This document shows positions 18,327-25,316 of a stretch of DNA of 64,000 nucleotides, piece by piece; the stretch's first letter is position 1, and each line of letters starts with the position of its first letter. The DNA is from Jejuia sp043557195. GTDB lineage: Bacteria > Bacteroidota > Bacteroidia > Flavobacteriales > Flavobacteriaceae. The DNA is taken from contig CP121314.1 in NCBI GenBank assembly GCA_043557195.1, positions 3,782,001 through 3,846,000 of the forward strand. The letters run 5' to 3'. The position numbers and the translations under genes were made by a program. The notes below the pieces were generated by a model that made no database searches, had not been told where the DNA came from, and saw only the letters and a program-made list of their open reading frames with translations.

Positions 18327-18425
18327 CAAGCATTAAATGATTTTGATGCAGCATGCATGGATGCTGAAAAAGCAAAACAACTCGGTTATGATGCTCAAGA
18401 ACTTATTGAGGAGGTTTGTAATTAA
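18327..18425 (+). pseudogene. Fragment of a degraded gene (C-terminal ~32 codons)
   Basis: Inside a 360-bp stretch with no intact gene, one frame reads QALNDFDAACMDAEKAKQLG followed by YDAQELIEEVCN and a TAA at 18423-18425. The composition is clearly protein-like, yet a stop (TAA, 18324-18326) lies just upstream and no start is present. It looks like the surviving C-terminus of a small helical protein. The parent family is unknown. The rest of 18235-18594 shows nothing I can name. Confidence 0.4.
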
Positions 18426-18594
18426 TATGTACTTTGTTGAGGTATTGTATTTTGCTTAACATTATATTTTTGTACGCCTTCAGCCTAATTTAGACTTTTA
18501 ATAGAGAGTATTTAGTTGATTAATTAAAAGTTAAGTGAGTTTTTATCTTTTAATTATTTATTTTTAAACCTAACATAAACTTGGTTTCTTACTC

Positions 18595-19596
18595 ATGTCT
18601 AAAACAGACAATACTATTACAGTTTCAACCCTTTTAACTTTGTATGCAAATAGTCTTTCATCTACTATGGATGGTCAGCTAATTGTTGTGGAGGGTTTCT
18701 TCTCGGATAATGACAATAAGTTATATGGTCAGTATTATTACGATGAGATAATAAGTAAAGAGAAGCAGCATAAAATTACAATACAGATTACTCCGAGCGT
18801 AAAATCAAAACTTGTATCGGGGAGTTATTATAATTTTCAAGGGTATCTAAGTAGAGGTCAGTCGTTAGACAATAACTCAAAACTCAGTGTATACTATCGG
18901 GTAACTAAAATCCTAGAGCATAAGGAGGATGTTCAAAAAGTTACTAAAGTTGAATATGATATAATTCGAGCTAGGTTTGACAGAGAGTTTCCTATTATTC
19001 AAGATATTCTACTAAAGAAAATAGAGAAGGAACAGAAACCAACATTAGATGTCATTACTGGAATACAGTCAACATCACATGATGATTACATGAATCAGTT
19101 GCACGATAAAGAGTATTATACCATTAGACATCACAAGTGTAATTTATCATCTAAAACTGGAATTGTTGAGTTTCTAAGTAGCTATAATTTTGCTGATTCG
19201 GACTTACTAATAATCCTTCGTGGAGGTGGTAGTGGATTAGAAGTTTTTGACGAAATAGAGCTATGTAAGAGGGCGATAGAGCTACCTATTCCGTTCATTA
19301 CTGGAATTGGTCACGATGAGGATAAAACACTCTTACAAAGGGTCTCAGACATGGGTTTTTCAACACCTACAGCAGTTGGAGTATTCCTGCAGAAAATCAT
19401 AACTTCTTATAAAGAAAGAATTAAGTTTATTAAGGCTAAGGATAATGAAATAACTATAATTAGAAAGCATTCTGAGGAGGATAAGCTTTTATTGTCAAAT
19501 CAAATCAAGTCACAGAAGAGAACTATAAATGCAGTATTGATATTACTATTCTTAATTATAGTGATATTTGTTTATTTCATCATTTCTAGAGGTTAA
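18595..19596 (+). CDS. Exonuclease VII large-subunit-like protein with C-terminal membrane anchor
   Basis: 333 residues. The N-terminal ~105 residues look like an OB-fold domain (LIVVEGFFSDNDNKLYGQYY). The central region matches the XseA catalytic domain: LLIILRGGGSGLEVFDE (209-212 is RGGG), PIPFITGIGHDEDKTL (GHxxD at 239-243) and FSTPTAVGVFL (TPTA at 257-260). Unlike XseA (~400-450 residues), the long C-terminal coiled coil that binds XseB is mostly missing. A short helix leads instead into a transmembrane segment at ~311-331 (INAVLILLFLIIVIFVYFII). No xseB is adjacent. It is probably a membrane-tethered single-strand nuclease in a defence-rich island; activity is inferred. Confidence 0.75.
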   Translation: MSKTDNTITVSTLLTLYANSLSSTMDGQLIVVEGFFSDNDNKLYGQYYYDEIISKEKQHKITIQITPSVKSKLVSGSYYNFQGYLSRGQSLDNNSKLSVYYRVTKILEHKEDVQKVTKVEYDIIRARFDREFPIIQDILLKKIEKEQKPTLDVITGIQSTSHDDYMNQLHDKEYYTIRHHKCNLSSKTGIVEFLSSYNFADSDLLIILRGGGSGLEVFDEIELCKRAIELPIPFITGIGHDEDKTLLQRVSDMGFSTPTAVGVFLQKIITSYKERIKFIKAKDNEITIIRKHSEEDKLLLSNQIKSQKRTINAVLILLFLIIVIFVYFIISRG

Positions 19597-19678
19597 TTAC
19601 TATAGAGGGATTTATCTACTTTTAAAATATTTAATATCTTAGTGTTATAGTGAGGATAAAGTTAATACCTATATCCAA

Positions 19679-19690
19679 TTGTTGTACGCA
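19679..19690. repeat. Left 12-bp inverted repeat bounding the DUF4238 cassette
   Basis: TTGTTGTACGCA is the exact reverse complement of 20552-20563. It lies 14 bp before the TTG start of the DUF4238 gene and is preceded by CTATATCC, a motif that also precedes the GTTAAACG repeat at 44433. Such a match between a cassette's 5' end and the first arm of its own downstream palindrome is a hallmark of integron cassettes. Confidence 0.6.
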
Positions 19691-19704
19691 ATTAAAACGA
19701 ACCT

Positions 19705-20550
19705 TTGAACAAAGAATCATCAAGACATCATTACATTCCCGAATTTCTAATAAAGGGCTTTACAAATACGAATAGAAAAGTATTCGTTTATGATATCGAA
19801 AAAGATGAAATTCAATCTAAACAAAAAAGTCCAAAAAGTATCTTCTTTGAATGGGATAGAAATACCTTTAAGACAAATGATGGAAAGGAATTGTCTGTAA
19901 TTGAAGATATTCTTTATAAACATTGGGATAATCAAGCCTCAACATTGATTCAAAAATTCCAAAACAATAAACTTCCTGATTTATCATTATTATCGGATGA
20001 TAACATTGCGAACTTCATAATGTTTACCATACAATTATTCTGGAGAATTCCATATACTGACTTTGCTGTTAGCGACTTGATTCAAAATATGAATTTAGAT
20101 ATTAAAGATGATGTTGAATTAAAAAACTACGAACCGTTTCAAAAACACCAAAGAACTTTATTGTATAAAGAGACTTTAAAAGAAATGGGAAATCTTGAAA
20201 GAAAAAGAAAAGGCTTTTACGCAAAAATTTTTGAATTAGAAAAAGATATTTTTGTTATTGGAGATTGCCCAACAGTTTATAATCAAACACCATCAACATT
20301 TGACCACTTATTTGATTTGGACAATATGATTGCTTTATCTGCAAATCGAATTTTTACTAATTCTATAACTGAATTTAAACATTTTGGTTTTAATAGAGCT
20401 ATTGAATACAACTACTTTGTGATTTCACAATCTAAAAGATATGTTTGTTCTGGAGAAAAAAAGATACTAGAAGAAAGCGTTAAATACTATAAAAAAGTAA
20501 AGCAACTGTATATTGACCGAGAACTAAAAAATAAACTATTTGAAAAATAA
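19705..20550 (+). CDS. DUF4238 domain protein carried in an IR-bounded cassette
   Basis: 281 residues from a TTG start; there is no upstream in-frame ATG, and the N-terminal family motif begins within nine residues. RHHYIPEFLIKGFTN is the DUF4238 signature (HHYxPxFxLKxF). A conserved later segment, IGDCPTVYN, fits the family, and the C-terminus is Lys-rich and helical. The function of DUF4238 proteins is not established; they are frequent in islands and cassette arrays. The gene is flanked by perfect 12-bp inverted repeats (19679-19690, 20552-20563), and its stop codon is 1 bp from the right repeat, leaving almost no untranslated sequence, as in integron cassettes. Confidence 0.8.
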   Translation: MNKESSRHHYIPEFLIKGFTNTNRKVFVYDIEKDEIQSKQKSPKSIFFEWDRNTFKTNDGKELSVIEDILYKHWDNQASTLIQKFQNNKLPDLSLLSDDNIANFIMFTIQLFWRIPYTDFAVSDLIQNMNLDIKDDVELKNYEPFQKHQRTLLYKETLKEMGNLERKRKGFYAKIFELEKDIFVIGDCPTVYNQTPSTFDHLFDLDNMIALSANRIFTNSITEFKHFGFNRAIEYNYFVISQSKRYVCSGEKKILEESVKYYKKVKQLYIDRELKNKLFEK

Positions 20551-20551
20551 C

Positions 20552-20685
20552 TGCGTACAACAATGTGTATAATCCATTGCTAGTTATAGCCTATTTCCGA
20601 AAGTCCTCGCGGACTATCTATCTGTGATTTATTTGCTACTTTAGTGCTTAAACACGCAACGAAATCATACACTAGACCGTTGTGC
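20552..20685. repeat. attC-like nested palindrome after the DUF4238 gene
   Basis: ACAAC (20557-20561) pairs with GTTGT (20679-20683). After a 3- versus 6-nt spacer, GTGTAT (20565-20570) pairs with ATACAC (20667-20672). An apical hairpin AGTCC-tcgc-GGACT lies at 20602-20615. Total ~127 bp. The asymmetric spacers, two-box arms and size fit integron attC sites. The left arm (TGCGTACAAC) is exactly complementary to the start of the cassette, while the right arm (GTTGTGC) differs and would start the next unit. No integron integrase is visible in the window. Confidence 0.6.
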
Positions 20686-20782
20686 TTAATGTAAAAAAGC
20701 TTTATTCCATTAAATAAACTATTGTAAAAAGCCAATAATTTATATGTTTGAATTATACATTTTAATTCTTTTCACCTTGTAA

Positions 20783-21019
20783 ATGACCTTATACGAGTTT
20801 AACATGCTTTCATTAGAAGAAAAACAAGCCACGGTTTGGGATAAAGGTATATTTTTAGATAATTACATAACTAAAGATATCAAGATTAATTGTTATGCCA
20901 TTGATAAATTCTTTGTCGAGGTTGTTTATGATGCTGAACATAATGTTATTACAGAAGTAAGGAGTTTTAAATATGGTGCAGAATTAGATAAGTATTCACT
21001 TGACCTAAAAAAATTATAA
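20783..21019 (+). CDS. Conserved small protein of unknown function
   Basis: 78 residues beginning TLYEFNMLSLEEKQATVWDK, with YAIDKFFVEVVYDAEHNVI in the middle and a Leu/Lys-rich end. Acidic, cytoplasmic, no known domain. I recognise it as a small protein recurrent in Bacteroidota genomes, often beside mobile genes, but no function is known to me. It begins ~100 bp after the right arm of the attC-like palindrome and so would be the next cassette if an array existed, though no second palindrome follows it. Confidence 0.7.
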   Translation: MTLYEFNMLSLEEKQATVWDKGIFLDNYITKDIKINCYAIDKFFVEVVYDAEHNVITEVRSFKYGAELDKYSLDLKKL

Positions 21020-21418
21020 AAAAAAAATTTTTAAGCAACGCCTCTCTTTAGGGTCTATATATAAATACACCCCCTTGCACTCAAAGGGAAAAACGACTTA
21101 ATTTTAATAGGTGGGGGTAACATATTTTGAAATTACAGAGAAACTTTTGAGATTTTGTTCTCTCTCTCAACTGCTCATTAGGTTCCCTAGTTTGTCTATT
21201 TTGGTTTATATAGTTATTTATAGTTTTGATGCAGCATTTGACAAAAGTAAAAGTTAATCAATTCTATCTCTCAAAACCTTGTTTTAAAACGTGTTATGGT
21301 GTAAAGAAATAATTTTCAATCCTATTTGCCACTATGAACTTATAGGAGAAATAATCATTGTTAATTAGTTTTTCTCAATTTAACATTCACTAAAGCTAAC
21401 AAGCATTAATTTTATCTC
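21020..21418. other. 400-bp gene-free stretch upstream of umuC
   Basis: No open frame or strong hairpin. It begins with an A9T5 tract right after the stop of the 78-residue gene, then GC-poor sequence with homopolymer patches (ACACCCCC, AGGTGGGGGT). TTTTGATGCAGCAT near 21225 and TAACAAGCATTAA near 21399 both also occur in the degraded stretch near 18324-18354, so the two intergenic regions share short relics. The umuC promoter must lie here; I see no LexA-type box and no exact TAnnTTTG. Confidence 0.45.
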
Positions 21419-22675
21419 ATGTTTGCCTTAGTTGATTGTAATAGCTTTTATGCCTCCTGCGAGAGAGTATTTAGACCATATTTAAATGATAAACCAGTTG
21501 TTGTTTTATCAAATAACGATGGCTGTGTTATTGCTCGTTCAAATGAAGCTAAAGCATTAGGGATACCTATGGGTGCTGTAGCCTATAAATACAAAGACAT
21601 GTTTGAGCACAATAAAGTTCATGTCTTTTCATCTAACTATGCCTTGTATGGCGACATAAGTAATAGGGTCATGAATATACTTTCAACCTATTCACCAGAC
21701 GTAGAAATATACTCTATAGACGAAGCTTTTTTAAAGTTTAATGGTTACGAAAATTACGATTTAAAAGAGTATGGTATCCTCATGAAGGAAAAGGTAAAGC
21801 AATGGACTGGAATCCCTGTGTCTATTGGTGTTGCTCCGACAAAAGCACTATCAAAAATAGCCAATAAAATAGCCAAAAAGCATCAAAACAGAACAAATGG
21901 AGTCTATGTATTAGACACAGAAGAAAAGCGCTTAAAAGCTCTTAAATGGACTAAGATAGAGGATGTTTGGGGCATTGGCAGACGTATATCTGAAAGACTC
22001 AAAAAGCATCAAGTTTTAAATGCTTTACATTTTACAGAATTGCCATCAGAATGGGTTAGAAAGGAATTTTCAATAGTAGGTCTAAGGCTGCAAAGAGAAT
22101 TAAAAGGAGAGCCTACTTTAACTCTTGATGAAGTTAAGACTAAGAAAGCTATTGCTACAACACGCTCCTTTGAAAAGAACTTAAATAATATAAATGATGT
22201 TAGAGAGAGAATCTCAACGTTTGCCGTCTCTTGTGCTGAAAAGCTAAGAAAGCAAAATTCATGTACGAACCTGCTTCTAGTATTTGTGCATACTAATTCT
22301 CATAGGTCAGACCATAAGCAATATGGTAAAAATATAGTAGTAAGATTACCCTATCCAACAAACTCTTCTATAACCATTAATAAGTATGCTCAGATAGGAT
22401 TAAAAGCCATATTTAAAAGTGGCTATTATTATAAGAAAGCAGGTGTTATTGTTATGGGTATTGTACCTGAAAACCAGAGGCAGTTAAATTTCTTTTGTGA
22501 GGAAAATCCAAAACATTTATCTTTAATGAAATCTATAGACATGCTAAACAAAAACATAGGCAGAACGAAAGTTAAATTAGCAAGTCAGGATTTAGGCAGA
22601 ACATGGAAAATGAGACAAGAGAGACTTTCTCAGAGGTATACCACCAACTGGAACGAATTATTAGAAGTTGAATAA
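21419..22675 (+). CDS. umuC: Y-family DNA polymerase, UmuC-like (Pol V catalytic subunit)
   Basis: 418 residues, normal for UmuC. The palm motifs are intact: FALVDCNSFYASCERVF at the N-terminus (catalytic Asp 5) and IYSIDEAFLKF (the catalytic SIDE pair). The thumb/HhH region reads WTKIEDVWGIGRRISERL, and the little-finger domain continues to ~350. The C-terminal DUF4113-like tail ends WKMRQERLSQRYTTNWNELL. It performs error-prone synthesis across DNA lesions. Its stop shares bases with the start of the umuD-like gene (TAATG), so the two are coupled. Gene order umuC-umuD is the reverse of E. coli. Confidence 0.95.
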   Translation: MFALVDCNSFYASCERVFRPYLNDKPVVVLSNNDGCVIARSNEAKALGIPMGAVAYKYKDMFEHNKVHVFSSNYALYGDISNRVMNILSTYSPDVEIYSIDEAFLKFNGYENYDLKEYGILMKEKVKQWTGIPVSIGVAPTKALSKIANKIAKKHQNRTNGVYVLDTEEKRLKALKWTKIEDVWGIGRRISERLKKHQVLNALHFTELPSEWVRKEFSIVGLRLQRELKGEPTLTLDEVKTKKAIATTRSFEKNLNNINDVRERISTFAVSCAEKLRKQNSCTNLLLVFVHTNSHRSDHKQYGKNIVVRLPYPTNSSITINKYAQIGLKAIFKSGYYYKKAGVIVMGIVPENQRQLNFFCEENPKHLSLMKSIDMLNKNIGRTKVKLASQDLGRTWKMRQERLSQRYTTNWNELLEVE

Positions 22676-23124
22676 TGAGCATTATTAAGATTCCTAAGTT
22701 TAGTAAAGAATTTGAGCTAATTCCTTTTGAAATTAAGGAGGAAGGAGTTTATGTGAAATATTATTCAGATGGAGTGCAAGCAGGATTTCCATCCCCTGCG
22801 GAAGATTTTAAGGAGCATAAAATCAGTTTGGATAGTAGATACTTAAACAATCCAGATGCAACATATTTAGTAAGGGTTAAGGGTGATTCCATGTATCCAA
22901 CCCTACAAAAGGGAGATTTACTGATTGTTAAATCAGATAAAGAATTAATAGACAACAGAATAGGAATCTTATCAGTAAACAACACTGATTTTACAGTAAA
23001 GAGATACGATAAGAAAAATAACGTTCTTATAGCAGACAACGAGTCTTTTCCAAACATTAAAGTTGAAGAGGATGACACCATTTTGTGTTTGGGTATTGTA
23101 CAACATTTTATTAGAGATTTATAA
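22675..23124 (+). CDS. umuD: UmuD-like S24 self-cleaving accessory protein
   Basis: 149 residues. The A-G self-cleavage site is in VQAGFPSPAEDF (A36-G37). The catalytic Ser is in VKGDSMYPTLQKGD (S72) and the Lys in FTVKRYDKK (K109): the LexA/UmuD Ser-Lys dyad. There is no HTH at the N-terminus, which separates it from LexA repressors. After RecA-stimulated cleavage, such proteins join UmuC to form Pol V. Start ATG overlaps the umuC stop and the stop overlaps the next gene's ATG, both TAATG. Confidence 0.93.
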   Translation: MSIIKIPKFSKEFELIPFEIKEEGVYVKYYSDGVQAGFPSPAEDFKEHKISLDSRYLNNPDATYLVRVKGDSMYPTLQKGDLLIVKSDKELIDNRIGILSVNNTDFTVKRYDKKNNVLIADNESFPNIKVEEDDTILCLGIVQHFIRDL

Positions 23125-23861
23125 TGTGTTTCCATACCAGTCAAACTAAGAAAGTATTAGAACTAGAGAATAGGTTCAAGGTATCATTACATGATGATGA
23201 TGCTAGGGATGCCTACGATATACCTTCATATCACTTAAATGGTTTTGCTCATCCAGAGATGCTCTTTATTCCACAGGAAGAGCCATCAGTATTAGGAATT
23301 GGGGTTTGGGGTATTGCTCCATCAAATACAAGTATATCTAATCTTAAAGATTATTATAAGAAAGCAGTAACATTTGGAGGAGGTTTAAATGCGCAATCAG
23401 AAAAACTATTCAATCACTTTATATATAAAACATCCGCAACAACAAAGCGATGTATCATTCCAGTTACAGGTTTCTTTGAGCCTCATGAATATAGCGGAAA
23501 AAAGTATCCATACCACATAAAGAGAAAAGATGATGATGTGTTTGGTTTAGCAGGTTTGTATACTTCCATTGATGAGTATTTTACTTTTACTATACTAACA
23601 AAACAAGCGTCTCCTTTATTTGCTGAAATACACAACAAAAGAGAAAGGCAGCCTATTTTGCTTTCTAAAGACATTGAATCGGATTGGTTATCTGATAACT
23701 TAGGTGAAGATGACATTAAAGAGTTAATTAATACACCTTATAATGAATCTGAGTTAGATACTTACACAGTGAGCAAAGACTTATTTAAGGCAAGAGAATA
23801 TACCAATGTTGAAACAATTACAAGGAAAGTAGATTATCCAGAGCTGAATACTTTATTCTAA
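23124..23861 (+). CDS. SRAP-domain protein (YedK/HMCES family), abasic-site DNA-protein crosslinker
   Basis: 245 residues with all expected SRAP residues: Cys2 (MCFH), which becomes the catalytic N-terminus after Met removal; Asn in LNAQSEKLF (~89); Glu in VTGFFEPHEY (~119); and His in FAEIHNKRERQPILL (~170). The family links covalently to abasic sites in single-stranded DNA and shields them, which complements translesion synthesis. It is third in the umuC-umuD operon, coupled by TAATG. This placement supports a lesion-tolerance cassette carried on the island. Confidence 0.93.
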   Translation: MCFHTSQTKKVLELENRFKVSLHDDDARDAYDIPSYHLNGFAHPEMLFIPQEEPSVLGIGVWGIAPSNTSISNLKDYYKKAVTFGGGLNAQSEKLFNHFIYKTSATTKRCIIPVTGFFEPHEYSGKKYPYHIKRKDDDVFGLAGLYTSIDEYFTFTILTKQASPLFAEIHNKRERQPILLSKDIESDWLSDNLGEDDIKELINTPYNESELDTYTVSKDLFKAREYTNVETITRKVDYPELNTLF

Positions 23862-23917
23862 ATTAAAAAACTTGCAAAAGCAGAGGGATTAGGGTATCTA
23901 CATATTTGAGGGGGTGG

Positions 23918-24154
23918 TTAGTCAAAAGGAAAACGACCTTTTTGAATAGGGGTAGGGTCTTGTTTTAATAATTCCAGTTCAAAATTTTTGAGATTATTTA
24001 ATTCACTATCACTGTTTAGGAAATTATGTAGTCTATTATCTAGAAATTCATAATGTATAGTAAAATATCGAGTTAAAGAATGGATAAGGAGTAATAAGTT
24101 AGTCTGAAAAGGCTTTGTTTCTATATGTTCAAATAGATTTTTATCAATTGCCAC
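23918..24154 (-). CDS. Short hypothetical ORF, possibly a gene remnant
   Basis: 78 residues from a GTG; the frame stays open 16 more codons upstream without an ATG. Protein-like composition (ETKPFQTNLLLLIHSLTRYF) suggests real coding sequence, perhaps the N-terminus of a larger mobile-element protein that was truncated next to the tRNA. It is convergent with the SRAP gene. No family recognised; it could be non-coding. Confidence 0.35.
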   Translation of the reverse strand: MAIDKNLFEHIETKPFQTNLLLLIHSLTRYFTIHYEFLDNRLHNFLNSDSELNNLKNFELELLKQDPTPIQKGRFPFD

Positions 24155-24252
24155 CTCTTTTGTCGGAGTAAATTCTTTAGAAAATAGAATAGTTTCCTTT
24201 ACTTAATATTTAGCAGGTTTTACAAAAAGTTGACTAATGGTTGACTAGAAAA

Positions 24253-24290
24253 AATAAAAAAGCCCGTAAACATTATTGTTACGAGCTTTT
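24253..24290 (-). terminator. Terminator of the tRNA-Ser gene
   Basis: On the minus strand AAAGCTCGTAA pairs with TTACGGGCTTT (one G-T pair) around a short loop, followed by a run of T. It starts one base after the encoded CCA of the tRNA. Confidence 0.75.
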
Positions 24291-24291
24291 A

Positions 24292-24379
24292 TGGCGGAGA
24301 AAGAGGGATTCGAACCCCCGGAGGTGTGACCCTCAACAGTTTTCAAGACTGCCGCATTCGACCACTCTGCCATTTCTCC
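24292..24379 (-). tRNA. tRNA-Ser (anticodon UGA)
   Basis: On the minus strand the gene begins GGAGAAA and ends TTTCTCC-G-CCA, a perfect 7-bp acceptor stem with encoded CCA, 88 nt in all. The anticodon arm is CAGTCTTGAAAACTG with TGA in the loop. The T arm contains GGTTCGAATCC. A long variable arm, as in class II tRNAs, lies between them. The 3' end faces the accessory region to the left, the usual orientation for island insertion. Confidence 0.95.
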
Positions 24380-24417
24380 TTGAGTGCCTCATCAAGCTAT
24401 TTGCCTGAATGCGGGTG

Positions 24418-24425
24418 CAAATATA
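24418..24425 (-). promoter_or_regulatory. -7 box of the tRNA-Ser promoter
   Basis: TATATTTG on the minus strand matches the Bacteroidota -7 consensus TAnnTTTG and lies about 40 nt upstream of the tRNA 5' end. Confidence 0.6.
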
Positions 24426-24538
24426 GAACGCTTTTTTAATTCTTTCAAATAAAACCCTAACTTTTTAAAATAAATTTATGCCATTTTGTAATAGCTTTAT
24501 TTTATTTCACATTTTAATAAAAAGACATTTTCAAACCG

Positions 24539-24546
24539 TATTTTTG
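24539..24546 (+). promoter_or_regulatory. -7 box upstream of the nitroreductase gene
   Basis: TATTTTTG matches TAnnTTTG exactly and lies 16 nt before the ATG at 24563. No clear -33 TTTG was found at the expected distance. Confidence 0.55.
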
Positions 24547-24562
24547 CACAAAATTACTTGTA

Positions 24563-25195
24563 ATGTCAAATACAGTAAAACAATTGCAATGGCGCTACGC
24601 CACAAAGAAATTCGATGATAGTAAGACACTATCCGAAGAAAAACTTAATATCTTAAAGCAGGCCTTTAACTTAACGGCAACATCCTATGGTTTACAAACC
24701 ATAAAAATGGTAATTGTAAAAGATAAAACGCTAAGAGCAAAACTGGTAGAGCACTCTTATAATCAAAATCAAGTACTACAAGCATCGCATTTATTGGTTA
24801 TCTGTATTCAGAATAATATTGTCGATAACGACGTAGATACATATTACGACAACATTAAAACCATAAGGCAAACACCAGATAGTATTTTAAAACCATATCG
24901 TGAAGGTTTAATGTCAATGGTCTCAAAAATGACCATAGAAGAGCGTCAAAAATGGTCTACAAACCAAGCCTACATTGCACTAGGAAACTTAATGACCGTT
25001 TGCGCCATAGAGCAAATAGATGCATGCCCAATGGAAGGTTTCGTGCCTTCTAAATACGACGACATATTAGAATTAACCTCAAAAGACCTAAAGTCGGTAC
25101 TATTGCTACCAGTTGGTTATAGAGCAGAAGACGATATGTTTTCAGAATTTAAAAAAGTAAGAAAACCAATAAACGAAGCAGTAATAGAATTATAA
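24563..25195 (+). CDS. NAD(P)H-dependent nitroreductase-family oxidoreductase
   Basis: 210 residues. The family start QWRYATKKFDDSKTLSEEKL contains the Arg and Lys used for FMN binding (RxxxKxFD). The centre, ATSYGLQTIKMVIVKDK, and the later ACPMEGFVPSKYDDIL and SVLLLPVGYRAEDD match NfsB/YfkO-type enzymes. These are FMN dimers that reduce nitro compounds or quinones with NAD(P)H in the cytoplasm. It is the first core gene right of the tRNA and has its own -7 box. The physiological substrate is unknown. Confidence 0.9.
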   Translation: MSNTVKQLQWRYATKKFDDSKTLSEEKLNILKQAFNLTATSYGLQTIKMVIVKDKTLRAKLVEHSYNQNQVLQASHLLVICIQNNIVDNDVDTYYDNIKTIRQTPDSILKPYREGLMSMVSKMTIEERQKWSTNQAYIALGNLMTVCAIEQIDACPMEGFVPSKYDDILELTSKDLKSVLLLPVGYRAEDDMFSEFKKVRKPINEAVIEL

Positions 25196-25197
25196 AT

Positions 25198-25305
25198 TTT
25201 TTGGGCGTTACCCACAAGGGGTCGGGCTTTTCACTAATAGTTTTGGCTCGATGCGCGCCTCGCCAAAAGCTGCCGTTACAATCCCTAACGCGGGTTAGGA
25301 TAAAT
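25198..25305 (+). repeat. Dispersed intergenic repeat, copy 1
   Basis: This GC-rich block shares ordered segments with the reverse complement of 58636-58734: TTTTTGGGCG, ACAAGGG, TCGGGCTTT, CACTA, GCCGTT and CAATCCCT. Here it sits between the nitroreductase and the aminotransferase gene. It is clearly more GC-rich than its surroundings and contains a GGGC/GCCC-type fold. It resembles repeats I know from many Flavobacteriaceae genomes; its role is unknown. Confidence 0.65.
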
Positions 25306-25316
25306 ACATTAAACAC

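Noticed and set aside
22675..23124. LexA repressor instead of UmuD
   Set aside because: The protein has the self-cleavage site and Ser-Lys dyad but no N-terminal helix-turn-helix, and it is coupled to umuC.
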